Source of the DNA: Tachypleus tridentatus
Taxonomy: Eukaryota > Arthropoda > Merostomata > Xiphosura > Limulidae
NCBI RefSeq assembly: GCF_004210375.1
Contig: NC_134837.1
Location: 159,939,310-160,003,309 of the forward strand
DNA: 64,000 nt
Direction of reading: 5' to 3'
Shown here: positions 1 through 10,169 of the stretch, piece by piece
Position numbering within the stretch: the stretch's first letter is position 1
How the letters are laid out: the number at the start of each line of letters is the position of its first letter
Translations under genes and position numbers: made by a program
The notes under the pieces: model-generated
The model's database searches: none
What the model was told of the DNA's origin: nothing
Seen by the model: the letters and a program-made list of their open reading frames with translations, nothing else

Positions 1-99
1 GAAACAAATATTTTAAACTTGGACTCATCTGTCCATAACACCCTTTTCCAATCATCAGCAGTCCAGATTTTGTACTTTTTAACAAATTTCAGTCTACTG
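1..99 (-). pseudogene. Tc1-like transposase fragment cut by window edge
   Basis: Read on the minus strand, this stretch encodes a run typical of Tc1-type DDE transposases, including the first catalytic aspartate in WTDESKF. It is preceded by RLKFVKKYK and by DDWK, the residues that usually precede that motif. The frame is open to the window edge, so the rest of the catalytic domain would lie to the left. Upstream sequence (100-310) loses recognisable similarity, so the copy is probably broken or truncated. I infer a dead transposon fragment. Confidence 0.7.
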
Positions 100-311
100 A
101 TAATACCTAGAGATTGAAGTAAAGGTTTTTTAACTGTAATATTACCAAATATTCCATTTCACTATGTAACAAAATTTGTACTTTTTCTTGTTCCTGAGCA
201 GAAAGTGTTACTTCCCAATTGCTTATACCTAAAGTAAATGGAAAAGACCTATTTTTCTCTTCAATTTTTTTTTTTGTGACCTGGGTAATGAAATTTTCAT
301 ATTTACCCATT

Positions 312-458
312 TTCTAGAACATTCCAGATAGATTCAGTGCTGAGTAGCTGATAGAGAATTTTCTCAAACTTACAGGAATTTTCAAGAACTTTCTAAAATG
401 TTGTAGAACTTACAAGAATTTTCAAGAACCTTTTAGAATTTTCTAAAACTTTCCAGAG
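312..458. promoter_or_regulatory. Heat-shock-element-like array of 5-bp GAA/TTC modules
   Basis: From 356 to 458, GAA and TTC triplets alternate in a strict 5-bp register. Thirteen of 21 successive positions match exactly, including a perfect four-module run at 376-393. A separate TTC-GAA-TTC trio lies at 312-324. Alternating inverted nGAAn units are the binding site of heat shock factor. Part of the array is also a two-copy 40-bp duplication (about 369-448). It lies just upstream of a TATA-like sequence and the ATG at 548, which suggests a stress-responsive promoter. Function is inferred. Confidence 0.55.
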
Positions 459-461
459 TAA

Positions 462-494
462 TATATATACAGGGACTCATCACTCATCACTTCA
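462..494 (+). promoter_or_regulatory. TATA-type core promoter candidate
   Basis: TATATATA at 462-469 is followed 27-32 nt later by TCACTT and TCACTTT, which resemble initiators. The ATG at 548 would then have a 5' leader of roughly 55-60 nt. It follows directly on the heat-shock-element-like array. AT-rich sequence makes chance TATA boxes common, so the combination matters more than the box. Confidence 0.4.
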
Positions 495-547
495 CTTTAG
501 TTCTAGCTGCCTAAATAAACACATAGGCCTATCTGATTTTATCAGAG

Positions 548-1427
548 ATGGCATCAAGAAGCTGCAAGCATTCTCGAGATGCATTCTGCTATGTATGTGG
601 CCAATTTATCAAGACAAGAGCAAAAAAGTACTCTGTGACAGCATCTGCTAAAATGTGTGAAGCATACAAGGCATATTTCAGCATGCCTGTCGGGGGTCAA
701 GACAAACCCTGGGCACCTCATTTTACCTGTGAGTACTGCAAAAAAACTCTAAAAGGTAAGACGGACAATTTTTGCATGTTTGAATAGTAAGATTTTATAT
801 TATACAAATTTCAGACCTTTTAAAATTTAAATATCTAATGGACCTCTAGAAGGTGTTGTTCCCACCATTGCACATAAAGTTGGTCTTATGAAACAGTTTG
901 TCACAGCTCTTGATAAAGAGTCTACAGCCTTCAAGTACCTTTCAGACTTCTTCCCTAAGCTGTCTGAGGCAAAGCTCAAAGCTGGTGTCTTTGTTGGACC
1001 ACAAATAATGATCCTGTAGTGCACAGAATTCCCCAATAAGCTCAGAAGGAAGGAAGAAAGGGCTTGAGGCAGTTTTGTCACAGTGATTTGGGGCTTCTTG
1101 GACAATCACAAAGTTGAAAAATATGTGAAACTGAATGAGGCTATGATAAGAAACTACAGCAAAATGGGTTGCAGGATGTCCCCGAAAGCCCATATCCTTG
1201 ACGCTCATCTTGATAAATTCAAGGAGAACATGGGAGCATATTCAGAGGAGCAAGGTGAGCACTTCCACCAAGATATACTAGACTTTGAATGCCACTACCA
1301 AGGAGCATATAATGAAAACATGATGGGAGACTATATTTGGGGACTGACACATGAAAGTGATTTACATTACTGTCACAATGTTAAAAAACTACTCACTTCT
1401 AAACATTATTGTATAACTTCAGTATAA
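548..1427 (+). pseudogene. Broken copy of an arthropod multi-copy gene of unknown function
   Basis: Two coding blocks match, as I recall it, an uncharacterised protein family that is multi-copy in arthropods. Block one (548-755) has a cysteine-rich start with FCYVCG, then QDKPWAPH and a CEYC pair, possibly zinc-binding, and ends at a donor-like GTAAG. Block two (about 850-1427) carries the FPPLHIKL motif, FFPKLSEAK, GVFVGPQI and GEHFHQD, in the family's order. The middle of the protein, with further cysteines, is missing. Block two has a one-base frameshift near 882 and in-frame stops TAG at 1017-1019 and TGA at 1065-1067. The TGA stands where I expect a Trp codon. After the second stop the frame is open to 1427. 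I call it a pseudogene inside the presumed Rab33 intron, on the opposite strand. Confidence 0.7.
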
Positions 1428-4400
1428 ATACATGTAAATCTTGATTCATATGTTGTTTAATTCAGACATTATGTAAATGAAAATGTGCAAATTTGCTCGT
1501 TTTTACATAAAAAATAGATTAATTTCAAAATTTCATTATCCAGGTCAAAAAAGTAAAGTCTTAAGGGAATAATGGTCATTTTGTGTACTTTTACAACATA
1601 AGCAATTAAGAAATAACACATACTATTCAGGAACAAAATTTGTGTTACATAGTGTTTTTATTGAGTCTTCCTAATAATGTAGATCTGGACATTTTTCTGT
1701 TGTTTGGTACATGGTCATTTATCTCATGCTTGAAATCAGTGGCAGTCTTCATTATGTCCTAAAGACTGCATAAATGAAGAAAATATTAGTATCGTTAAGT
1801 TTAGACATTCTGCCTCTTCCTTTCCTATGTTTTAATTTACCTATCTTGGTCTAACAATCTAGGGTGTACTTGACAGTATTTGAGGAACACATCAAGTTTA
1901 AAGCAACTTGTCAGAGAGTCCAAACAGCATTATATAAAGCTTTTATGTGAACTCTGCTCTACTGACAATTCTCTATACTTTTCAGGCTGTGGCATGACAA
2001 CAAAACTTAATATATGTTGCTAAACACTGTTTTTATCAAGGTTTATTTGTGGAGTGCTATTAATTAATTTAAATTGATTTTTCTAGCATATACCACTTCC
2101 ATATCATAGCTCCTAGCTAGCTTCTTTCTATACAGTTAAAACACTGCATGGAATATCATGACAGTTATTTCAGATCCCAAAGTTGTTTGTTGTTTCCATA
2201 TAAAATGGAAAGAATACTAAAATATTCTCTTCTATTAACAATTCTGCACAGTACTGTATTTGCAAATATGTTTTGCCCAAACAACAAAAACGAAGTTGAC
2301 AAAACATTTCTGACAGTTATAACACTAAATTTAATAAAGAACCAACTTACTTATCATTCATATTAATACAGTAATAAGTTCTAATTCTATAAAGCACCAT
2401 TACTTATCAGCCATAATTCTAAATGTTGATAACTATGCACACTGTAACCATAACATATTGAACATATTAAAAACAAAGCTTCAGTTTTAATTTTCCAATA
2501 GTAAATACCATGAATATTAAAATTTTGTTATTCAATGTGAATGAGTGGATTGTACTTGCTTATAAAACTCATCAACCCATTAGCCGAATAGTTTAGTCAT
2601 ATAGTGTTTCTCTTTTCTTGCATTTACTTCCATTCATGAAGTGAAATTTGTTGTCATTTACTCAAGTAGCCATAAATCTTTGACTAACAGATAAATTTTG
2701 TAGTTCAAAATGAAAAGCTTTAAACAAATGTCATCTCATAGGACAGCAAACTCTTTAAAAGTTTGACCCGTCTATAGACTTACATAATAGTAACTGACTA
2801 ATTTTATTTAGAAAATGATTTAATAAAACAAAAAATAAATGTGATAATAGGAAGCATTTATAAAATGTTTTGGAATCCTCAAATTCCATCAGAAGTGATC
2901 TGGAGGAACAAAAAATAATATTTGTAACTATAACAAAAAATATATATAAGAAATAAACAATTTAAATATATCAATATAAGACAAGACAAACTATCAAACT
3001 AATATGTATAAGGTGAGAAAAAATAGCCAAGCATTAGTGACAATGATGTCGAACAATATACTTGGAAACTGTGCACCTACACAGTCAACATTAATATCAC
3101 TGTGGGTTTGAGAAAATCTACAGAATCTATCCTGTAAATCCTCTTTTACCTGGTTATAAGCATTACATTCAATTTAAAACTGTTGCTTAGCAACAAAGCT
3201 TCTACTTCAAAGTGGAGATGGCTTATTCTGAACTCTCAAATTTTTACAACCATTTCATACAAGACATGTTCTTAGCATGTATTGAATTACTTATGAACAA
3301 CCTATATATACAGGAGTTTGAATGTCTGAACAGAAACTCCTAACTTAAACATACAGTTTCTTTTATACCAGTTCTTAAAGTTGATAGATGTAACTGTAGT
3401 AGCACCTGTACAAAGCAACTGCAGTTTTATTTATTGTTTTACAGGTTTTTTCAACACAGAAAAACACAAACTTAGATAACATACAACTTTGAATTATAGC
3501 ATACTTGATAATAATAATTGTATTAAGATACATTAAGAGTAATTGATTTAATTACATTTTGACTGCAATGCAGCAACATGAAGAAAAGGATTTACAATCA
3601 GTATCATTCTGATAAAATTAAAAAGCACAAAATGTTATCAAATAAACGCAATTTCCCATGTTCCTGTGGCACAAAATACCTGGTGCTAAAAACCACACTG
3701 AACAATAGACTGATATCAAAGGCAGCATCAAATTGTCTGTCAATAAACTACAGTAATATTGATCCAGATAAGCTTTAAACACAAGTATTTTAATCTCAAG
3801 ATAATCTGCAATAACAAAATGAAATTTCAGTACTAAAAACTGTATTTATTTTGCATTACAGACTTTATATCACCATCCAACAAATGACATTTTGGCACTT
3901 GCTCTTCTTATTCCTGAATTAACATCTTATTAAAGACAACCTGAGGTAATTATAGTGTAAATTAAACATAGTTAGCACTTTGTTAATTGATAATATTAAA
4001 CTGGCATAATTTTCAGTTCAACAGTAATGCTGAATTACACATGATCACTAGCTGATACTTGCTGTACAACTCATTTATTAACCTTTCTTTTCTTCATTTT
4101 AACTTGTAATTTAAATGAAGTGTATAAAATAAACTGAAAATTACACAGAAGTTTAAAATATTATTTGATCTTTTCTTCCCTGTGTAGTAGACAGTTCTAG
4201 CCCTGCTTGAGATAAAAAAAAGACAGGCCACCACATAACAGTTGAATAAATACAATTTGTAGGAGTTAATGAAAAGCAAATAAAATTGTACAATTGCTGT
4301 ATAACAACAACAACAAAAAAAAATTTGTATCAAGATGGCTTTTTTTTTTATTAGTCATATATACTTTTATATTTTTCAAGTTGGCAAATGAAACACGTAC

Positions 4401-5137
4401 TGGCAAGCAGTAGAAATATTTGTCATTCAAAGCTTTTATTTTTATGTAAAATAATCTGTATTTACATAGATATGAACATCACCTAAAGCACTGATAACAC
4501 AGCAACACAAGAAACAAAAAGGTACATCAAACTTGCACTTCAATAAATCCGTACAATAATTAAAATTTTCCTCAACTTACCTTTCAAAAGAACAAAGAGC
4601 TATCACCTCAGCCACTACTAAGAAAAATGTGTTATATGTGTATACATGTGTGTATATATATACATGCAAAGTCACTGTAACAACTCACCCCTACACATAA
4701 TAATATGAGATGTGCTAGGCTACTACGACACCATATATAACCTCCTTGGGCAGTATGCCCCTTGAGAACTGTGTAAACCAAAAACTCATTATTGAGAAAG
4801 CAAGCAGATGGACTGGAAGTGTGAAGGAAAGGTGGATGGATTTGTGGAAATGTGTCTATAAGAAACACATTTTCAACTATGGAAAATGTTAACTTCAAAC
4901 AATGTTACTCACCTCTCTACAGAAAACACAGCAAGAATCCCACATTCAGAAGACAGTAGATAGACTAATATAAATAAAGAAGTTAAAAGATTATCTTCTT
5001 TCTGGCCTACAACATAACTGTCAACTCAATTTGATGCCTAACTGTAATTATCAGCATGAAAACCCAAAACTTTCTTAAATCACCCATATGATTGTGTGAC
5101 TTTTCCCTTCTTGCTTGGAGCAATCATTTTGGAAGAT
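1428..5137. other. No gene seen; probable Rab33 intron sequence
   Basis: AT-rich sequence with short spurious open frames only. I looked on the minus strand for the next Rab33 exon (the WDTAGQE region) and did not find it. There are short simple repeats, such as AAC and A runs near 4306-4323 and TA-rich tracts near 4638-4665. Confidence 0.5.
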
Positions 5138-5302
5138 AGAAGATGCAATACTGACATAAGTGTTCATGCACAACACAATGGTAGATTATTGGAGAAGATG
5201 TGATACTGACATAAATGTTCATGCACAACACAATGGTAGATTATTGGAGAAGATGTGATACTGACATAAGTGTTCATGCACAACACAATGGTAGATTATT
5301 GG
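5138..5302. repeat. 55-bp tandem repeat, three copies
   Basis: Three head-to-tail 55-bp units start at 5138, 5193 and 5248, each beginning AGAAGATG and ending GATTATTGG. Units differ at only a few positions, so the duplication is fairly recent. No coding potential was seen. Confidence 0.9.
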
Positions 5303-5694
5303 ATGGAACCAAAAAGGACAAATTAAAAAATGGTACAGTGAGATTTTATTTTACAAAGAAAAACTAAAAACTTAGGTATGAAACTCAATCCATAGTAAAC
5401 AACAGTACAGTCTGAGATTTTATAAACCAATAAAAAAATCACAGTCACCACTGCCAACCTGTAGTACTTGTTAGATATGCCTAGAATTATTGCCTAGAAC
5501 CTAAAGAGATTGTAGTTATGAGTTATATAATTTCTACAAAACTTTTTTGGGGATGCAAACAAATTTAAGGTGGTTCTTATCATTCTTTGCCACATCCTGA
5601 CATTTCCACTATCAAGAACCAATTACAAAATTAATCATTCATGTAACCTTGAACTTTGGCATGCTATCTTCATATATGTATACAGTTTACTTAC

Positions 5695-5913
5695 CTTAAT
5701 CTGTTCACCCTCAACTTCAACTACTCTTTCCCTAAAATCAACTCCAATAGTTGCCTCTGTTTTTGTAGGGAATGAACCGCTACAGAATCGATAGGTAAGA
5801 CATGTTTTTCCAACATTGGAATCTCCAATAACTATAATTTTAAAAATTCGTTTTTGTTTTTCTATGCTGACAAAACTTCGAGAACTTGCTTTTTGCTTAG
5901 TGGTATCACCCAT
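5695..5913 (-). CDS. Rab33: Rab33 small GTPase, first coding exon
   Basis: The exon encodes 73 residues from ATG at 5911-5913 to a GTAAGT donor just below 5695, ending in phase 0. Residues 30-37 are the P-loop GDSNVGKT and TIGVDF at 55-60 is the switch I region. The surrounding stretch [20 protein letters not shown] and VDFRERVVE are diagnostic of Rab33, a Golgi and autophagy-linked Rab that recruits ATG16L1 in animals. The junction after EQIK falls where vertebrate Rab33 genes, as I recall them, also have an intron. Exon two (switch II, NKCD, ETSAK, C-terminal prenylation cysteines) is not in the window and should lie to the left. An AG acceptor (TTGTTCAG) lies 4 nt before the ATG, so there may be an upstream non-coding exon. 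Confidence in the Rab33 call is high. Confidence 0.93.
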
Positions 5914-6740
5914 CTTTCTGAACAATATGAAATCTATAATAAAAGATCAAATATAATATTAAAACAATTATAATTACAAATTGCATGCACTAACAAAGAA
6001 AATAATTTTGCACACAAAAATTATTTCTATAAAATGAATTATGTCATTTTCAACAGAAACAATTTTTTTCTAACCTTTGTTTTTAATCTCCTGTCTGTAA
6101 TAAAGAATTTTAAGGCAATTTAGTATCTTTTAAAATAACAGTCCCAGTCCAGCATATTTTAATATTATGGTCAATGGAGATGAGGGGTAGCACAACTTAG
6201 TCTCCTATTATTAATGTATCAGTATTCTTAATTTTCAATTTTTCATTTAGTCAAACTTTCAAAATGGCTATACTGGCAGTATAAGTTATTGATTAAAATT
6301 ATCTTAATTATGCTGTATGATAATACAGATGTGAAGTATTATATTTAGTTATGGTTTTAATCCTCCATTTATTAATTTGACAAGTCAAAGGGAAACCTCA
6401 ATGGGACAAAATACCTTCTGTTATCTTGCTCATTATGTTCTTGTCCTTGATATTAAACCACCACAATGCAGTTTTGAAGCTAATGTGCAACTCAAAACAC
6501 ATTTACAGAACATGGAATTTGAAATTATCTTTACATATATTTGCTCTTTTAGCACATACATTTATATCGACAAAATGCACTAGGTCATTTAACTAATAAT
6601 GAAGGCTTAATAATTCTGTTTAAAAAATAAATCAATTTACCAAACACTTCACGACCAAAAACAAAAATGGCACAAGTATATGAATATATAAGTTATTTTC
6701 AGTCATGTTATGTCAACTACTTTAAAAATGAAAAATAAAA
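5914..6740. other. No gene seen upstream of the Rab33 exon
   Basis: AT-rich non-coding sequence. It should contain the Rab33 5' leader intron or promoter, but I cannot place a transcription start. Confidence 0.4.
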
Positions 6741-6744
6741 CATG

Positions 6745-7118
6745 TTTGTTTGGGCACACTGAAAGGTAAAATCTTTATTACTAGTTACAGTCAACTAGTT
6801 TCAGTAACACAGTTACCATCATCAGGGCTAGTATCTACAATGACTAAGAATAACAATGTTTCAGGACACCATGAAACTTACTGGTTGATCTTGGCTGTCC
6901 CACCTATGACATTAAACTAAAACTATTTATATGTAATTTTTACAAAAATCTGAAATTCAGTTTCTATCATTTATATACTCATCAAGCTTTCTTTTGAACT
7001 CACTTAAACGTACTGCCTCCACAACATCCAAAGGCATCCACCCTATTAAAAAAATAAAACTGTCTTCGCTGAAGATGTCTTATATTTGTATCATCTATTC
7101 CTACTATTTGAACTGTAA
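6745..7118 (-). pseudogene. LINE (CR1/L2-like) 3' end, part of split copy A
   Basis: On the minus strand this encodes the end of a LINE reverse transcriptase protein. HLQRRQFYFF is followed, after a frameshift, by PLDVVEAVRLSEFKRKLDEY, the usual closing block of such proteins. A 3' tail continues to about 6745. The same element continues at 8043-9210, and the two halves are separated by a Penelope-like insertion. Frameshifts and stops show it is dead. Confidence 0.7.
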
Positions 7119-7470
7119 AGTGTGAAAAAAAAATAGGTCAAAAAACAAAAACATACTAAGAAACCAAATAAACAAAACCATAAAACTATGCTCACCAGAT
7201 AAATTTAACGATGAATTAGACAAAATAAAACAATACTTCATCAACATCAATAAGTTTCCTCCACAAACCGTAGAAAACATTATACGCACACACCTAGACA
7301 GAAAGCAAAATCAACCAACAAAAGTAAATATATCTCATGAATCAAACAATCACGAAATCCTATACTGTTGCATGCCATATATTCCTGACATCAGCAGAAA
7401 AATAACCAACATTTGCCAAAAACTAGTAACATAATATGACATTCCAGTTAATACCAAATTTATTTAAAAA

Positions 7471-7812
7471 CCAGGCACAAAACTAAGATCTATACTATGT
7501 AAAAACTACACTGACAAACACCACACCAACATTATTTATAAAATACAATGTGATAACTGCCACAACTTCTATATTGGAAAAACAAGTAGGAAAATGGAAA
7601 CCAGATTCAATGAACATAAAAAGTCACCTTCACATGTTTTTGAACACTGCAAGTCAAATAAACACAACATAACCACAGAAAACACTCAAATACTAAATAA
7701 AGAAACAAACATAAACAAACGTAAAATTAAAGAAGCCTTACTTATACAACAACTTAAACCCAAAAGAAACCAATATAAAGGAATGCCTTTATACCTATAT
7801 AAAATAAAATAA
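7471..7812 (+). pseudogene. GIY-YIG endonuclease end of Penelope-like polyprotein
   Basis: This is the longest open segment of the element, about 113 codons to TAA. It begins KPGTKLRSILC. The GIY-YIG core is IYKIQC ... FYIGKTSR, followed by the conserved Arg in METRF and EH. The C-terminal block ends EALLIQQLKPKRN, a common Penelope ending. In active elements this domain nicks target DNA for reverse transcription. Upstream stops make expression of a full protein unlikely. Confidence 0.75.
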
Positions 7813-7924
7813 AATTACATATTCAAACATCTAACACCGCCCTCTACATTCTGACACTCAGTTACACAACTGCTTCCAAACATGTGGTCAGCTTCCAGTC
7901 AGTTACTTCTTTCTTTCTTTGTGA

Positions 7925-7960
7925 ACCTGACGATGACCGAAGAAGGTCGAAACGTTGTTC
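7925..7960 (+). other. Hammerhead-like motif in the Penelope tail (weak)
   Basis: A CTGACGATGACC segment is followed by GAAGAAGGTCGAAACG. GACC and GGTC can pair as a stem closed by a small loop, and GAAAC follows, as in hammerhead ribozymes. Penelope-like elements are known to carry hammerheads. The canonical CTGATGA box is interrupted here and I could not fold a convincing third stem with a cleavage site, so this is tentative. Confidence 0.2.
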
Positions 7961-8042
7961 GCTCTTCTATGGAAAATATTTTCTCAACCCAAACAAGCCG
8001 TTTTTGCATATATATTTCTCTACAAGTGAGTTTTCTCAACAT

Positions 8043-9210
8043 CACTGAATTCCCTTTACAATCTTAAATACTTCAGATTCAGCCTAACTGTTCTTTTTTT
8101 CAAGAGAAAACAATTTGAGAGATTTCAACCTCTTCTCACGCAACAATTCCTCCATCCCAGGTAGCATTCTGGTAATTCTCCTCTGAACCCTTTCCATGTC
8201 CTTCGTGAGATGGTTGAAGTTTAATGACACAAAGTAACTAGGCTATCTGCACCAAACAACAGGAAATATAATGAATTAACCTATGTAAAAAGGGAATTAT
8301 TTTTCGTTTTTTGAGTGATACAATTCCTGTAAGAGTGAGGAAAGTAAACAAAAGAAAATGTAAAAATAGATTAGCAAATTCAAAGGAATATAGTATACAA
8401 ATTTAAAAAACGAAGCTAAACATTGGAATTTTTCTTCAAAACACAGAGAAATGTAAAACTTCAACAGAATTATAAAACCAATGGCCCATGAAAAGCCAAA
8501 AAACACAAGATGAACAGTGTCACTATCACCAATGACACTGTCCAAAGTCAAAGGTATATTTAGAAAATATATATATGCCTAAAATGGGTGCCACCATTCA
8601 GGATCATAATGACAACATCGCAGGGCCTCCCGTCTACAGGAATTCATCAACACAAAGTGATGTATTGGGGTTAGACCCCAAAATCACTAGGATTCTTTTC
8701 TCCCCTTCACAGGTAACCATCCACAGTATTTTCAGTTCACCTTCTCTGGGAGGACCCCCTCATCACGTACAGACATCCACACTGACGGGGTCCTTATTAA
8801 GATAAGAATCCCAAGACTGAACACAATACTTCAAATATGGCCTAAACAATTAAATTTTAACCTCTTTAGATTTCTATTCAATAGTTCTGTAACTACAACC
8901 TAAAATCCCATTTGCCCTACCACTAGCAATAGCACACTACTTTGATGTTTAAAACACTGATCAAGTATTACACCAAGTTCCCTTTGTTTTTATGACACTG
9001 TTAATGTTATTCCATTTCAAGTTATAATTCAAACTGTGATAACCCACATACATTACCTTGCATTTATCATAATTAAAACCCATCTGCTACTTATTTGCCC
9101 AACTCAAAAAATGATCTAAATCCTTTTGTAAATCAGCAGCATCTTCTTCACAACCTGCAACACCCAAGACCCCAATATCATCTGTAAATTTAAAGTTTAC
9201 CTTTCATTAA
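8043..9210 (-). pseudogene. LINE (CR1/L2-like) reverse transcriptase, main part of split copy A
   Basis: The minus strand encodes the reverse transcriptase palm and thumb of a non-LTR retrotransposon. FTDDIG near 9195 is the degenerate catalytic YADD box. It is followed by CEEDAADLQKDLDHF, NYDKCKVMYVGY, the RTIE*KSKE block and MERVQRRITRMLPG near 8190. Stops and frameshifts are frequent. The copy is interrupted by an unidentified insert of about 580 bp (8206-8786) and continues past the Penelope-like element at 6745-7118. It is a dead, nested insertion. Confidence 0.8.
8206..8786. mobile_element. Unidentified insertion inside LINE copy A
   Basis: LINE similarity stops near 8786 and resumes near 8205 with no obvious loss of LINE sequence. 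GTCCTT occurs on both sides and could be a short target duplication. The insert itself has no recognisable protein and no clear terminal inverted repeats. Its right third (8575-8780) is less AT-rich than its surroundings. Confidence 0.45.
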
Positions 9211-9214
9211 GCTA

Positions 9215-10165
9215 AACCACAATTTTTTTTACTCTAAATGTTTTTTTAATATAATTACAGAATATGAAGTTTTAAGTTATTTGTACACATGGCAGATGCA
9301 TTTTTAGTGACAAAAGTCACTAGTTCATATTAATGCAATGAAATCCTAACAAATCTGTTTAAAAACAATTAAATTTACCCAATATTTCAGGACTAAAAAC
9401 ACAGATGGCAAAAGTTTCATGAATGACCAATAATAACCTAAAATTCATGAAATTGAAAGTTGAAAATATAAAGCTAGTCTACCAAATAGATTGAGGTTTT
9501 ACTCTTATCATTAAAATATTCACTTACCTCAATCTTAATCACTTTGATTTTACTTTACTTCCTCTCTCTATGCACATTACTATTAAAATTGTAAATTCTC
9601 TCACAGTGTACAAAAGTTACATTACCAGTATCGAAACAATTTGTTACAGTTCCTACAGCATAGACAGAAAAGTTCACTATACAAATACTAGAAAAATTAT
9701 GAAACTTACAGGTACATTTTAACAATTTTGCTTAAAGAAGTAATAAGATAAGTGCTGAAATGGAATAACATTTAGAGTAATGAACACTGGAAGAGAAAAC
9801 CAGTACTGAAAGCAAAGATGTTACACAAAATTATAATATTAGGTTAAAACTGAGCTTGTTTACTTTCTATACAGTTTTGAATTTTTCTGACTCATCTCAA
9901 TGAAGTTTTTTATTCAAAAAATTGTTAGTGGTTTATTGCAAATATCATGTTAAAAGATAAACTAAAAACTATTAAGTATGCTATTATAACATAAATCATT
10001 AAAAACAACACCAATAAACCATTAACTGTTAATGCCGTTTGGTGTGTGTTGTTTTTATTAAATTGAAAACTAACATGTATGAAACATCTATCTCATGGAG
10101 AAAAACAAATATAAACTAAGTCTACTATGCTATTGCCATAAGAATTATAACTACCAAAGATTGTG
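9215..10165. other. No gene seen
   Basis: AT-rich sequence without coding or repeat signals that I recognise. Confidence 0.4.
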
Positions 10166-10169
10166 TGGG

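Larger units (their letters stand above)
7119..8042 (+). mobile_element. Penelope-like retroelement, 5'-truncated
   Basis: A degraded Penelope-like element lies inside a LINE on the opposite strand. Its frame runs from about 7126 to 7810 and keeps the end of the reverse transcriptase domain (IKLCSPDKFNDELDKIKQYF, then YIPDISRKI and KLRSILCKNYT) and a GIY-YIG endonuclease. In the latter, FYIGKTSRKMETRFNEHKK is the catalytic-domain signature. Two in-frame stops (TAA at about 7433 and 7465) lie before the endonuclease block. The untranslated tail (7880-8040) has a CGATGACC...GGTCGAAAC segment near 7930. The left edge abuts LINE sequence near 7118 and the right edge near 8043. Confidence 0.8.

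Noticed and set aside
107..310. 67-codon minus-strand frame next to the heat-shock-element-like array
   Set aside because: No family recognised, short, and adjacent to a decayed Tc1 fragment; a divergent gene is possible but unsupported.
1..5694. Second exon of Rab33
   Set aside because: I scanned the minus strand for the WDTAGQE and NKCD blocks and found nothing; it must lie outside the window.
8575..8805. 76-codon plus-strand frame with proline- and serine-rich sequence
   Set aside because: It spans the junction of the unknown insert with the LINE, so it cannot be an intact gene.
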